From: Bacteroidales bacterium | Lineage (GTDB): Bacteria > Bacteroidota > Bacteroidia > Bacteroidales > F082 | Reading direction: 5' to 3' | DNA: 64,000 nucleotides | Assembly (NCBI GenBank): GCA_024710405.1 | Contig: JANJUV010000022.1 | Location: 1-64,000, forward strand | In this document: one piece after another, positions 45,059 through 54,336 of the stretch | How positions within the stretch are numbered: position 1 is the first letter of the stretch | Layout: every line of letters begins with the position of its first letter | Made by a program: the position numbers and the translations under genes | Notes under the pieces: generated by a model | What the model was told of the DNA's origin: nothing | Seen by the model: only the letters and a program-made list of their open reading frames with translations | Databases searched by the model: none

Positions 45059-46840
45059 ATGAAAAAAACCATGTTTCTGAGTGCCGCCCTTATGGTGATG
45101 GCACTGTTCACCCTCATGACATCCTGTAAGAAGGATGATCCGGATCCGGAAGTCATTGCAAGTTTCACATTTGCTATTGATGCCCAGGATTTCAAAAAAG
45201 TAACTTTTACAAACGAATCACAGAATTTCTCGGCTTTGTCGTGGAACTTCGGTGACAATTCAGCCGTGTCGACCGAAACCAATCCGGTTCATACCTATGC
45301 AGCTGACGGAACCTATACTGTTACCCTCACCGCAACTTCAACCAACGGCAAGGAAACAGATGTGTTCACCGCACAGGTAATCATTGCTGATCCTAATGTT
45401 ATGCTGACCAAACTGGTAGGCGAAACTTCCAAAACCTGGAAGCTGCTCCGCGATGTCAGCACAGGCGAATATCCGCTGGAAGTTGGTCCGTTCGACCGCT
45501 CACAGATATGGTGGGCCATGGGTTACAATAATGACGAACTGGCACTGAGGCCTTGTATGCTGAATGACGAGTGGACATTTACCCGCGATGGTAAAATGAT
45601 CTTCGACGACAAAGGCGATTATTGGGCTGAAGGTTCGGTTTATCCTGACGGAGCAAACAACACCTGCGCCTCTTCCGCTGAGCCTATGCTCAACAAAGAC
45701 GGTGTTGATGTATCTGCCTGGTCAAACGGCGAACACGCCTTTGAACTGATCACCGGCGACAATCCTCAACTGAAACTCGTTGGCACAGGTGCTTACCTTG
45801 GTCTGTCGAAAGTTGGAACTGATCTTGAGTACAATGTTCCTCAGGAAAGTATTACCTACAACCTTGTTTCGCTGCATGATGGCACAACCGATACCCTGAT
45901 CGTGGAAGTAAATTACAAGTTTGCTCCAGGTGATGCAACTCCGGGTGGCTACTGGAGGTTTGTGCTTGTTCATTACGACAATCCAAATGATGAACCGCCA
46001 ATTCCGGCCAACCAGCCTTCAGCTAATTTTACACTGGCAATCAACGGAAACACCGTTACCCTGACCAACACTTCCTCATTTGCTGATTCCTATTTGTGGG
46101 ATTTCGGTGACGGAAATACTTCAACCGAAGCAAGTCCGGTTTACACCTACGGCACTGACGGATTGTACACCATCACCCTCACGGCTACCAACACCATCGG
46201 AACCAGCTCAACCTCACAAAGCGCATTCATCTCATCTGTGCCATTGTCTGACGAACTGCTTCAGGGTGGTCCATGGCGTATCAGGGTAGAAGAAAAATCA
46301 GTATTCGTTGGCCCCGGCCTCGGAAATTCTTCCTGGTGGTCATTGCCCAAAGCCTTCCTCGATGGCTCTTCAACAGGTGGCGATGACTGGTCATGTATGC
46401 CTGATGATGAGTTTACTTTCAGCGCTGGCGGTGTATTCACATACGACACCAAAGGTTCTGCCCGTAACGACGGCTACTTCGGAGGCGAAAACGGATGTAT
46501 CTCCGATGCAGAAATTGCTGCCAGCGGCAATGGCGCATTCTTCGGAAGCGGAACTCATTCATACACCTTCACCCCTGCCAGCGGAACCGACAGGCCAATC
46601 ATTATCCTGACCAACGGTCCCGACAGGGCTGCGTTCATAGGCTTCTACAAAGGCTACTATGGCGGTGAAAACACCAATAACGCCAATCCGCCAAACGGTG
46701 GCAACCCAACCAACAGATATGAAGTTATGGGTTATGCCAAAGGTGCCACTATGGAATACCTGTTTGTGTCAGTTGATATTTCAGCCGACATGAGCGGTGG
46801 CGCTGCCTGGTCCATGATACTTGAAAGACCTTCAAGATAA
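45059..46840 (+). CDS. Putative surface glycan-binding lipoprotein with duplicated PKD + C-terminal modules
   Basis: 593 residues. Lipobox Cys23 followed by KKDD, typical of surface-exposed Bacteroidota lipoproteins. Internal duplication: PKD domain 1 (about 33-110, WNFGDNSAV), an unnamed module (about 118-305), PKD domain 2 (about 320-395, WDFGDGNTS) and a second copy of the module (about 400-590). Equivalent landmarks in the two modules are SQIWWAMGY and SSWWSLPK, then C-x(3)-DEWTF and C-x(3)-DEFTF, then DDKGDYW and DTKGSARN. Its place after SusCD and the enzymes is that of a SusE/F-type surface glycan-binding protein. No catalytic motif. The 141-bp gap upstream holds only two tiny ORFs (15 and 13 codons) that I do not support. 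Confidence 0.82.
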   Translation: MKKTMFLSAALMVMALFTLMTSCKKDDPDPEVIASFTFAIDAQDFKKVTFTNESQNFSALSWNFGDNSAVSTETNPVHTYAADGTYTVTLTATSTNGKETDVFTAQVIIADPNVMLTKLVGETSKTWKLLRDVSTGEYPLEVGPFDRSQIWWAMGYNNDELALRPCMLNDEWTFTRDGKMIFDDKGDYWAEGSVYPDGANNTCASSAEPMLNKDGVDVSAWSNGEHAFELITGDNPQLKLVGTGAYLGLSKVGTDLEYNVPQESITYNLVSLHDGTTDTLIVEVNYKFAPGDATPGGYWRFVLVHYDNPNDEPPIPANQPSANFTLAINGNTVTLTNTSSFADSYLWDFGDGNTSTEASPVYTYGTDGLYTITLTATNTIGTSSTSQSAFISSVPLSDELLQGGPWRIRVEEKSVFVGPGLGNSSWWSLPKAFLDGSSTGGDDWSCMPDDEFTFSAGGVFTYDTKGSARNDGYFGGENGCISDAEIAASGNGAFFGSGTHSYTFTPASGTDRPIIILTNGPDRAAFIGFYKGYYGGENTNNANPPNGGNPTNRYEVMGYAKGATMEYLFVSVDISADMSGGAAWSMILERPSR

Positions 46841-46855
46841 TTGTCTGCACATTCC

Positions 46856-46892
46856 GGAAAAGGGTGGTCAAACACCCTTTTCCTTTTTTTTT
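46856..46892 (+). terminator. Strong intrinsic terminator 29 bp before the second susC
   Basis: GGAAAAGGGTG (46856-46866), 6-nt loop, CACCCTTTTCC (46873-46883), an 11-bp perfect stem, then nine T. It closes the first part of the locus. Because the next susC starts only 29 bp later and no promoter is seen in between, it may be a partial terminator (attenuator). Confidence 0.9.
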
Positions 46893-46920
46893 ATATAAAA
46901 CCTTTATTAGCGTGGTTATT

Positions 46921-49857
46921 ATGAGATACTACTACCTACTAATGTTGTTATCTTTATTCGGCACAGCCTTTGCCCAGGAGGCACGAACTGTGCGCGGACG
47001 GGTAACAGATTCCGGCAACAGTCCCCTGCCCGGAGTAACTATTCAGATTGCCGGAACCCAATCTGGCACAACGACAGATCTTGAAGGCCTGTTTGCCATC
47101 AGGATAACAACCGGCGAATTGATCTTTACTTATGTCGGTTTCAAAGAAACTAAAGTAATGGTGAACGAAACAACCAATGATCTGGTTGTTGTTATGCAGG
47201 AAGATGTTTTATTCCTCGAAGAAACAGTGGTTATCGGATACGGGGTTCAGAAGAAAAAAGACCTGACAACGGCTGTTGCTGTCGTAGATGAAAAGGAATT
47301 CAAAAACAAACCCATTACTTCTGCCGCCCAGGCCCTGCAAGGAAAAGCTGCCGGTGTACAGGTAATTCAACCTTCGGGAAAACCCGGGGGCGAACTTGCC
47401 GTGCGGGTCAGGGGAGCGACCTCGGTGCTGGCCGGAAACGAACCTCTTTACGTGGTTGACGGTATACCTACCGACAACATCCGCGGACTTAGTCCCAACG
47501 ACATTGTATCCATGAGCGTGCTGAAAGATGCCTCATCAGCAGCAATTTATGGCGCCAGAGCAGCTAACGGAGTTGTGCTTATCAGCACACGACGAGGAGA
47601 AAAGAACACTGCACCACGTCTTCAATTCGCTACCTATTATGGCATCTCGAACCTGAGAAAGAACATTGAAGTTCTCAACACCAAACGCTATCGCGAACTG
47701 ATGGAGGAAATTATACCCGGGGGCCTCGACCCCAGCCAGACAGACTTCAACAGCTGGCCCGACATCGTCTTTGGCACTGGTAATACACAATCATATCAGC
47801 TGTCTTTCACACAAGGAAATGACCGCTCCAGTCAATATGTTTCCATTGGTTACCTGAATGATCAGGGCATGGTAAAACCCGCCCGTTTCGACAGATACAG
47901 CATGAGGATCAATCTCGATAATCAACTGATGGATTGGCTCAAGCTCGGGACTAACCTGAATCTGATCTCCATGAAAACCAAAGATACTCCCGACAACGCC
48001 AGCTCTGGCCGCGGAGGTGTCATCATGAGCACACTCAACACCCCTCCCTTCCTGAATATTTACAAAGACGACGGCAGTGGCCAGTTCGACCCCAATCCGT
48101 TCCAACCCTCATGGGAGAATCCGGTGGCTTATATGGAAGGCCCTGATCAGGAATCAATTGACAATCAGCTATCGGGGTCTTTATTTGCTGAAGCCACAAT
48201 CATCGACGAACTTAAATACGTCAGCCGCTTTGGTTTGGAGTATGCCAATCACCAGTGGGATTATTACCTCGACCCCTTCAGGACAAACTTTGGCCGGAAC
48301 AATAATGGGATCGGACGTGCTGACAAATCAAACGCATATACTGTTTTGTGGGAAAACCTCCTTACATACAGTCTTAAACACGAAAAGCATAAACTCGATC
48401 TGCTTGCCGGAAGCAGTATCCAAAGACACAAATGGAATCAATCCTATGTTGAAGGTTCCGACTTCCCGGAAAACACTTCGGTAAGGACATTGAATGCTGC
48501 AAATATCATTACGGCAAGCACAAGGATTGAAGAATGGGCCGTTGCTTCATTCTTTACACGAATGGCTTATGATTTCGATAACCGTTATTATGCCACTTTC
48601 AGCATGCGACGCGACGGCTCATCAAAACTGGCCAACCACTGGGGAACAAATCCCTCATTTTCATTAGGATGGCGCGTTTCGTCAGAGGAATTCATGAAGT
48701 CCCTCACTGTAGTGGATGATTTAAAAATCAGAGGTGGATGGGGAAAAGCCGGCAATCAGGACGGAATACCCAACTATAGTGCATACGGGCTGATCAATTA
48801 TTATCGTCGGCCACCAACCAATCCGCTTTCAGGCCCGGCACAGGTTCAGGTTACCTATGGCAATCCTGATCTGAGGTGGGAAACCACAACCCAGACAAAT
48901 GTCGGCATCGACTTGTCCATGCTCAACACAAGGCTTAATATCACTGCCGACCTATATTTGAAACAAAGTGAAGATGTTATCCTGAATGTTCAGCTCGACA
49001 ACTCACTCCCGATAACCACCATTCAAACCAATAACGGAAGCATCGAAAACAAAGGTTTTGAATTCAATATCAATGCAGTGCCTGTTGCAAACAAATCTAT
49101 CCGGTGGTCATCAGATTTCAATATGTCGTTCAACAAAAACAAGGTTATTTCCCTCGAATATACCGATGTTCACTTTTTCGGACGCATTTACAGCAACAAT
49201 CAGGATGTTGCCATTGTGAAGGCGGGTCTTCCTCTTGGATCCTTCTATGGTTATGTTTCGGAAGGTGTAGATCCCGAAACAGGCATGATCAAATACAAAG
49301 ACGTGAACAACAACGGTATATTTGATACCGGTGACCGCACAGTGATCGGCAATGCACAACCCGACTTCATCTTTGGCTTTACCAATACACTTTCATACAA
49401 AAAGTTCGACCTGAATGTATTTTTCCAGGGTTCGTATGGAAACGATATATTCAATGCAACCAGAATTGACCTCGAAGGAATGTTCGACAGCAAAAACCAA
49501 TCCACTGTAGTGCTCGACAGATGGAAAAATCCCGGTGACATTACAGATATTCCCAGAGCCATCGGCAATGGTAATGTGGATAATGTGCGTAATTCTTCAA
49601 GATTCATCGAAGATGGTTCGTACATAAGGCTTAAATCCATTACACTAAACTATAGAATTCTGGAGAAGAGAAAGTGGAATACCATCAACCAATTGTCTGT
49701 TTATGTAACAGGATACAATCTGCTTACATTCACCAAATACAGTGGTTTTGATCCGGAAGTGAATGCCTATGGTAACAGTGCCACTGAAATGGGAATCGAC
49801 TACGGAACCTATCCGCAATCACGCACGATCATTGTGGGTTTGAATGTTGAATTTTAA
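46921..49857 (+). CDS. SusC/RagA-family TonB-dependent transporter 2
   Basis: 978 residues from ATG 46921 (MRYYYLLMLL). The open frame reaches back to a GTG at 46864 inside the terminator hairpin and is rejected. Signal peptide to about 19 (TAFAQ), carboxypeptidase-regulatory-like domain (VRGRVTDSGNSPLPGVTI), plug with VVIGYGVQKKKDLTTAVAV and EPLYVVDGIP, barrel ending in TIIVGLNVEF. Clearly diverged from the first SusC, so it probably takes a different oligosaccharide size or linkage from the same polymer. Confidence 0.95.
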   Translation: MRYYYLLMLLSLFGTAFAQEARTVRGRVTDSGNSPLPGVTIQIAGTQSGTTTDLEGLFAIRITTGELIFTYVGFKETKVMVNETTNDLVVVMQEDVLFLEETVVIGYGVQKKKDLTTAVAVVDEKEFKNKPITSAAQALQGKAAGVQVIQPSGKPGGELAVRVRGATSVLAGNEPLYVVDGIPTDNIRGLSPNDIVSMSVLKDASSAAIYGARAANGVVLISTRRGEKNTAPRLQFATYYGISNLRKNIEVLNTKRYRELMEEIIPGGLDPSQTDFNSWPDIVFGTGNTQSYQLSFTQGNDRSSQYVSIGYLNDQGMVKPARFDRYSMRINLDNQLMDWLKLGTNLNLISMKTKDTPDNASSGRGGVIMSTLNTPPFLNIYKDDGSGQFDPNPFQPSWENPVAYMEGPDQESIDNQLSGSLFAEATIIDELKYVSRFGLEYANHQWDYYLDPFRTNFGRNNNGIGRADKSNAYTVLWENLLTYSLKHEKHKLDLLAGSSIQRHKWNQSYVEGSDFPENTSVRTLNAANIITASTRIEEWAVASFFTRMAYDFDNRYYATFSMRRDGSSKLANHWGTNPSFSLGWRVSSEEFMKSLTVVDDLKIRGGWGKAGNQDGIPNYSAYGLINYYRRPPTNPLSGPAQVQVTYGNPDLRWETTTQTNVGIDLSMLNTRLNITADLYLKQSEDVILNVQLDNSLPITTIQTNNGSIENKGFEFNINAVPVANKSIRWSSDFNMSFNKNKVISLEYTDVHFFGRIYSNNQDVAIVKAGLPLGSFYGYVSEGVDPETGMIKYKDVNNNGIFDTGDRTVIGNAQPDFIFGFTNTLSYKKFDLNVFFQGSYGNDIFNATRIDLEGMFDSKNQSTVVLDRWKNPGDITDIPRAIGNGNVDNVRNSSRFIEDGSYIRLKSITLNYRILEKRKWNTINQLSVYVTGYNLLTFTKYSGFDPEVNAYGNSATEMGIDYGTYPQSRTIIVGLNVEF

Positions 49858-51326
49858 TGCATAAGACAATGAAAGCAATATTTTTATACGTGTTACTTTT
49901 TCTGATGGTCTTTATGGTTTCATGCAAGGATTACCTTGACATTAAACCCAGTTCTCAGGGCATCCAGGTTTCAAATACTTCAGCGGATTCAATTCTATAC
50001 AAGTCACCCTCGGAAGTTGAAGCCGCCCTCGCAGGTGCTTATGCCGATTTCAGGAATGAGTATTTCTCACTCGACTATTTTGTTAACGGCGATGCACAGT
50101 CAGACGATGCATATGCCGGCGCTGACAATCCGGCAAATTTCCAGATTGATGAGTACAACATTGATGCTACTAATACAAACGTGAGCCGCGACTGGGCCTA
50201 CCTGTATTCCACCATCGGTAAAGTAAATGCTGTCTTTAACAACGTAGATGCAGTTCCAGGAATTGATGCAGAACGCGCAAAACAGATCAAGGGTGAAGCC
50301 GCGTTTATCAGGGCATTCATGTATTTCCAACTGGTGCAGCTCTGGGGTGATGTTCCATTGCAGTTAAAGGAAGTTACTACCATAAGTTATGACCAGCTCG
50401 ACGAACTTTTCCCGATCATGTTTCCGGCAAGGACGCCTCAATCTGAGGTTTTTGCGCAAATCATCAGCGATCTTGAACTGGCTGCTGAAAACGTAAAATC
50501 CGTGCAACCCGACAAAGGCTTTGCAACCAAAGGAGCCGCAAATGCCATGCTTGCCAAAGTGTACGCAACCATACAACCACCTCAGTGGGACAAAGTGCTG
50601 CAATATTGTGATGCTGTGATGGCAGGAGGATACAGCCTGCTGCCTGATTACGATATGCTGTGGGACAACCTCAACGAAAACAGCGTAGAATCCATTTTCG
50701 AAATCAATTATGCAGGCACAAGCGAAAGCGGAAACTGGGGTGCAAGCATGTTCCGCGGACTCGACTGGAAAAAATTCAACACCCCGAGCAACGATCTTGT
50801 CAAAGCTTTCGATGACGAACAGGACGTAATTCGCAAAAACGCCTCAATCATCTGGATGGATGTTTCCGGCAAATGGTCCGACCCCTACTGGCCTCAGACC
50901 AACTTCCCCTTCGTCAACAAGTATCGGATTTTCACCAGCAACAGTCCGCAAAACTACATTTTCATCCGTCTGGCTGATATCATTTTACTGAAGGCAGAGG
51001 CCTTGAATGAGACCGGAGATCTGGGTGGTGCTGAATCATTGGTAAATCAGATAAGGACAAGAGTAGATCTTCCTGATGTAGTAGCCACTTCGCAGGATGC
51101 CATGCGTCTGGCCATCGAAAAGGAGCGTCGGCTCGAACTGGCATTTGAAGGACACCGCTGGTACGACCTCAAAAGAACCGGTAGAGCTATTTTCGTTATC
51201 AACAATACCATCGGCCCTCAGGGAACACCCTTTGGCTACAACCTGACGCAAAACAGGCTGTTGTGGCCTATTCCTCAGGCCGAACTTGATAAAAATACCA
51301 AATTGGTGCAAAATCCGGGATATTGA
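49857..51326 (+). CDS. SusD/RagB-family glycan-binding lipoprotein 2
   Basis: 489 residues. The ATG at 49857 overlaps the susC stop codon by one base (TAATG); a second ATG four codons later is possible. Lipobox Cys23 (VSCKDYLDI). C-terminal conserved ERRLELAFEGHRWYDLKRTG and the terminal LVQNPGY are typical. Partner of SusC 2. Followed 23 bp later by the GH30 gene. Confidence 0.95.
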   Translation: MHKTMKAIFLYVLLFLMVFMVSCKDYLDIKPSSQGIQVSNTSADSILYKSPSEVEAALAGAYADFRNEYFSLDYFVNGDAQSDDAYAGADNPANFQIDEYNIDATNTNVSRDWAYLYSTIGKVNAVFNNVDAVPGIDAERAKQIKGEAAFIRAFMYFQLVQLWGDVPLQLKEVTTISYDQLDELFPIMFPARTPQSEVFAQIISDLELAAENVKSVQPDKGFATKGAANAMLAKVYATIQPPQWDKVLQYCDAVMAGGYSLLPDYDMLWDNLNENSVESIFEINYAGTSESGNWGASMFRGLDWKKFNTPSNDLVKAFDDEQDVIRKNASIIWMDVSGKWSDPYWPQTNFPFVNKYRIFTSNSPQNYIFIRLADIILLKAEALNETGDLGGAESLVNQIRTRVDLPDVVATSQDAMRLAIEKERRLELAFEGHRWYDLKRTGRAIFVINNTIGPQGTPFGYNLTQNRLLWPIPQAELDKNTKLVQNPGY

Positions 51327-51349
51327 TGTGACGGTAACTGAGTAACAAC

Positions 51350-52822
51350 ATGAATTTTCATCTGATCAGCTATAGAATACTGCTTTTCCTTCTGATGTGC
51401 TTGTTGCTGACTACAGCAAGTTGCAGGGGAAAGGACAATCCTGTCGATAAAGATACTGACCCTGACCCGGCCGGGCCGTCAGCTTCGGTCTGGCTCACAC
51501 GAGGCGATAAAACTGCCTTACTCAGTCCACAGGGCACATTACGAATTATAACTGCAGGCAACTCCGTGTGGCCTGTGATTAAAATAGACAGCACGGTCAG
51601 GTTTCAATCAGTGGATGGCTATGGTGCAGCTCTGACAGGTTCGTCAGCATGGTTGCTCCATAAGAAAATGAATTCCGCCGACAGACAAAAACTGCTCGTG
51701 AGTCTTTTTGACCCAATTAATGGAATCGGCATCTCCTACCTCAGGCTGACTATGGGCGCATCGGATTTCTCGCTCAGCGATTTTACCTACAGTGATCTGC
51801 CGCAGGGCGAAACAGATGAGGAGCTTAATGGATTCAGCCTGAGCCGCGACCTGGAAGAAGTGGTTCCTGTGCTTTCAGAAATACTTGCCGTCAATAATGA
51901 ATTGGAAATTATGGGTTCGCCATGGAGTGCTCCTGCTTGGATGAAAACAAACGGAAGCCTCAAGGGCGGCAAACTCAAACCTGAACATTATGGTGTTTAT
52001 GCTCAGTATTTCGTTAAATATGTTGAAGCAATGCAATCGCAAGGAGTGACCATTAACGCGGTTACACCCCAGAATGAACCTTTGTACTTCACTGCCGGAT
52101 ATCCCTGTATGGAAATGCAGCCACAGGAGCAGCTCGAATTCATCAAGAATCATTTGGGGCCGGCTTTTGAGCAGGCAGGAATCAGCACAAAGATCATTGT
52201 TTATGACCACAACTGGGACAATACAGATTATGCCATCAGCATACTGAACGACCCAATGGCACGCCATTACATAGCAGGATCAGCCTTTCATGCATACGGA
52301 GGGAACGTATCGGCAATGACAACCGTCAGGAATGCACATCCTGATAAAGGATTGTATTTCACAGAAATTTCGGGTGGACAATGGGCGGTCGACTTTGCTG
52401 CAAACCTGATGTGGTATATGAGTAATATCTTCATAGGCACAGCACAAAACTGGTCAAAATCGGCCTTGATGTGGAATCTTGTGCTGGACCAGAATCATGG
52501 CCCGCGCAACAACGGATGCCAGGATTGCCGGGGTGTTGTCACCCTCAATACGGTTACAGGTGAAGTCACATTTAACGAAGAATACTACGCCATCGGGCAT
52601 TTTTCGAAATTCATCAGACCCGGAGCCGAACGCATCAGCCTGATGCAACCACAAGCGCTGCCCGATTTAGGTGCTGTGTGCTTTGAAAATACAGATGGCT
52701 CAAAAGTGCTTGTTGTAGCCAATTACGGAAACGACATGCGCACGTTCAGTGTTCAGCAGGGCAACAAACAGTTTTCATATTCAATAACAGCAAAATCAGT
52801 AGCAACAATACAATGGAATTGA
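51350..52822 (+). CDS. GH30 glucanase lipoprotein (probable endo-beta-1,6-glucanase)
   Basis: 490 residues. Lipobox Cys25 (TTASC). (beta/alpha)8 barrel with acid/base Glu243 (TPQNEPL) and nucleophile Glu339 (YFTEISGG). QSVDGYGAALTGSSAWLL near the start is the GH30 N-terminal signature. A beta-sandwich made from both ends completes the fold. GH30 includes beta-1,6-glucanases (subfamily 3) and glucosylceramidases (subfamily 1). The beta-1,3-glucanase neighbours favour beta-1,6-glucan side chains as the target. Confidence 0.9.
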   Translation: MNFHLISYRILLFLLMCLLLTTASCRGKDNPVDKDTDPDPAGPSASVWLTRGDKTALLSPQGTLRIITAGNSVWPVIKIDSTVRFQSVDGYGAALTGSSAWLLHKKMNSADRQKLLVSLFDPINGIGISYLRLTMGASDFSLSDFTYSDLPQGETDEELNGFSLSRDLEEVVPVLSEILAVNNELEIMGSPWSAPAWMKTNGSLKGGKLKPEHYGVYAQYFVKYVEAMQSQGVTINAVTPQNEPLYFTAGYPCMEMQPQEQLEFIKNHLGPAFEQAGISTKIIVYDHNWDNTDYAISILNDPMARHYIAGSAFHAYGGNVSAMTTVRNAHPDKGLYFTEISGGQWAVDFAANLMWYMSNIFIGTAQNWSKSALMWNLVLDQNHGPRNNGCQDCRGVVTLNTVTGEVTFNEEYYAIGHFSKFIRPGAERISLMQPQALPDLGAVCFENTDGSKVLVVANYGNDMRTFSVQQGNKQFSYSITAKSVATIQWN

Positions 52823-52872
52823 CGAAACTGCTTATCATAGTGGTGTTTAGTTAGTGATTCAGTGGTGTGAAA

Positions 52873-52949
52873 TCCGGGGAAGGTATCCGAAACAGGTTAG
52901 TTTTTACCAGAATTGCCGGTTTGGGTTAAAAAGGATACCGCTCCCCGGA
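52873..52949 (+). promoter_or_regulatory. Long imperfect stem-loop after the GH30 gene
   Basis: TCCGGGGAAGGTATCC (52873-52888) pairs with GGATACCGCTCCCCGGA (52933-52949), with one bulged base and a small internal mismatch, across a 44-nt loop. A T-rich stretch (52951-52960) follows. It could end the susC2-susD2-GH30 transcript or be a structured element. The rest of the gap to the serpin gene holds two further small dyads: CTGAC-A-GTCAG (52996-53006) and CTGAATT-TTT-AATTCAG (53014-53030). Confidence 0.5.
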
Positions 52950-53092
52950 ATTTCATTTTTAGCATTAACCCCCTTTGGGATAGTGTTTTTTTATTCTGAC
53001 AGTCAGCTATAATCTGAATTTTTAATTCAGTCTGCAACCAAAAGAGAAGAGCATTGCATCTATGCAACATACCCTCAAATAACCCCCTGGCC

Positions 53093-54331
53093 ATGAAAAA
53101 CATTATTCCGGTATTGTTGTCTCTGATCATCCTCACAAGCTTCACTTCATGCAAAAAACAAGGCCCGGATCCTGAAGGACAACCTGCAAAAATCGACCTT
53201 CCTCTCAAGGCAGCTTCTGTGATTAAACATAGCAACGACTTTGGTATCGGCTTGTTTACAAGGATTGCCGGTCAGGAAGAAGGTAACCTGATGATCTCCC
53301 CCCTGAGCGCCAGCATCAATCTCACTATGCTGCTCAACGGTTGCCAAAACAATACCTATGAAGAGATAAAACAAATGCTCGGCTATCCTGCCGACATGAC
53401 CATCGACGAAATTAATGACTCCTACAAATCACTTGTTGAACAATTGCTTCTGGTTGATAATCAGGTTCAGCTAAACATTGCAAATGCTATGTTTTACCGC
53501 AATGGATTTGAAGTAAAACCGGCTTTTGTATCTGCATTGCAGGAACAATTCAGCGCCGAAGTTGCAGGTCTTGACTTTGCTTCACCCGATGCGGTAACAA
53601 CCATCAACAAATGGGCTGCGGACAATACCGCCGGCCGAATCAACAAGGTAATTGACCAAATCTCAGATGAAACCGTTATGTTCCTGATGAACGCACTGTA
53701 TTTCAAAGGTGAATGGACGAAAAAATTCGACAAGGCATTCACAGCCGACAGAGATTTCAGGCTCGATAACGGACAATTGATACAGGCTCCTGCGATGTTT
53801 GAAGACAAGATGAAAGCCTTGTACCAGAATCACCAAAACTTTGATGCGCTTGAAATCCCTTATGGCAGAAAGAACTTCTCGATGATCATTCTGCTTCCCA
53901 AAGACGGTTTAGCAGCTTTTTATGAGCAACTAAACCCCGGTCTTTGGCAAAACATTACTGAAGCCTTTGATGCAACAGGTGGCAACTGGAGTGAGGTCAT
54001 GGTAACCCTGCCAAAATTCAGTTACGACTATGAAAAATACATGAACAACGAACTGCGCGATATGGGTATGATCGATGCTTTCGACCCATATGCAGCTGAC
54101 CTTAGCAACATATCTGATGCCGATCTGGTTGTGAGTTTTGTGAAGCAGAACACCTTTGTGGCCGTCAATGAAGAAGGAACAGAGGCCGCTGCTGTGACGA
54201 CAACCGGTATTGATGCAGTGAGCATAGGACCAATTTTTACAGTTGACAAACCATTTGTGTTTGCCATCCGCGAGCGTACAACGAACACATTGTTGTTTAT
54301 TGGATCGGTCGCCAATCCGAAGGAATCATGA
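53093..54331 (+). CDS. Serpin lipoprotein (serine protease inhibitor)
   Basis: 412 residues from ATG 53093; an upstream in-frame TTG at 53054 is rejected because the ATG gives a proper lipoprotein signal (TSFTSC, Cys20). Full serpin fold with typical blocks: NLMISPLSASINL, NALYFKGEWTKKF and the C-terminal FVFAIRE. The reactive-centre loop starts NEEGTEAAAV at 359. Its hinge (Glu-Glu-Gly-Thr-Glu-Ala-Ala-Ala) is that of inhibitory serpins. Aligning the hinge with alpha-1-antitrypsin puts P1 at Val376 and P1' at Ser377, so an elastase-like target is expected. It would sit on the cell envelope. It ends only 5 bp from a convergent gene. Confidence 0.93.
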   Translation: MKNIIPVLLSLIILTSFTSCKKQGPDPEGQPAKIDLPLKAASVIKHSNDFGIGLFTRIAGQEEGNLMISPLSASINLTMLLNGCQNNTYEEIKQMLGYPADMTIDEINDSYKSLVEQLLLVDNQVQLNIANAMFYRNGFEVKPAFVSALQEQFSAEVAGLDFASPDAVTTINKWAADNTAGRINKVIDQISDETVMFLMNALYFKGEWTKKFDKAFTADRDFRLDNGQLIQAPAMFEDKMKALYQNHQNFDALEIPYGRKNFSMIILLPKDGLAAFYEQLNPGLWQNITEAFDATGGNWSEVMVTLPKFSYDYEKYMNNELRDMGMIDAFDPYAADLSNISDADLVVSFVKQNTFVAVNEEGTEAAAVTTTGIDAVSIGPIFTVDKPFVFAIRERTTNTLLFIGSVANPKES

Positions 54332-54336
54332 TGCTT

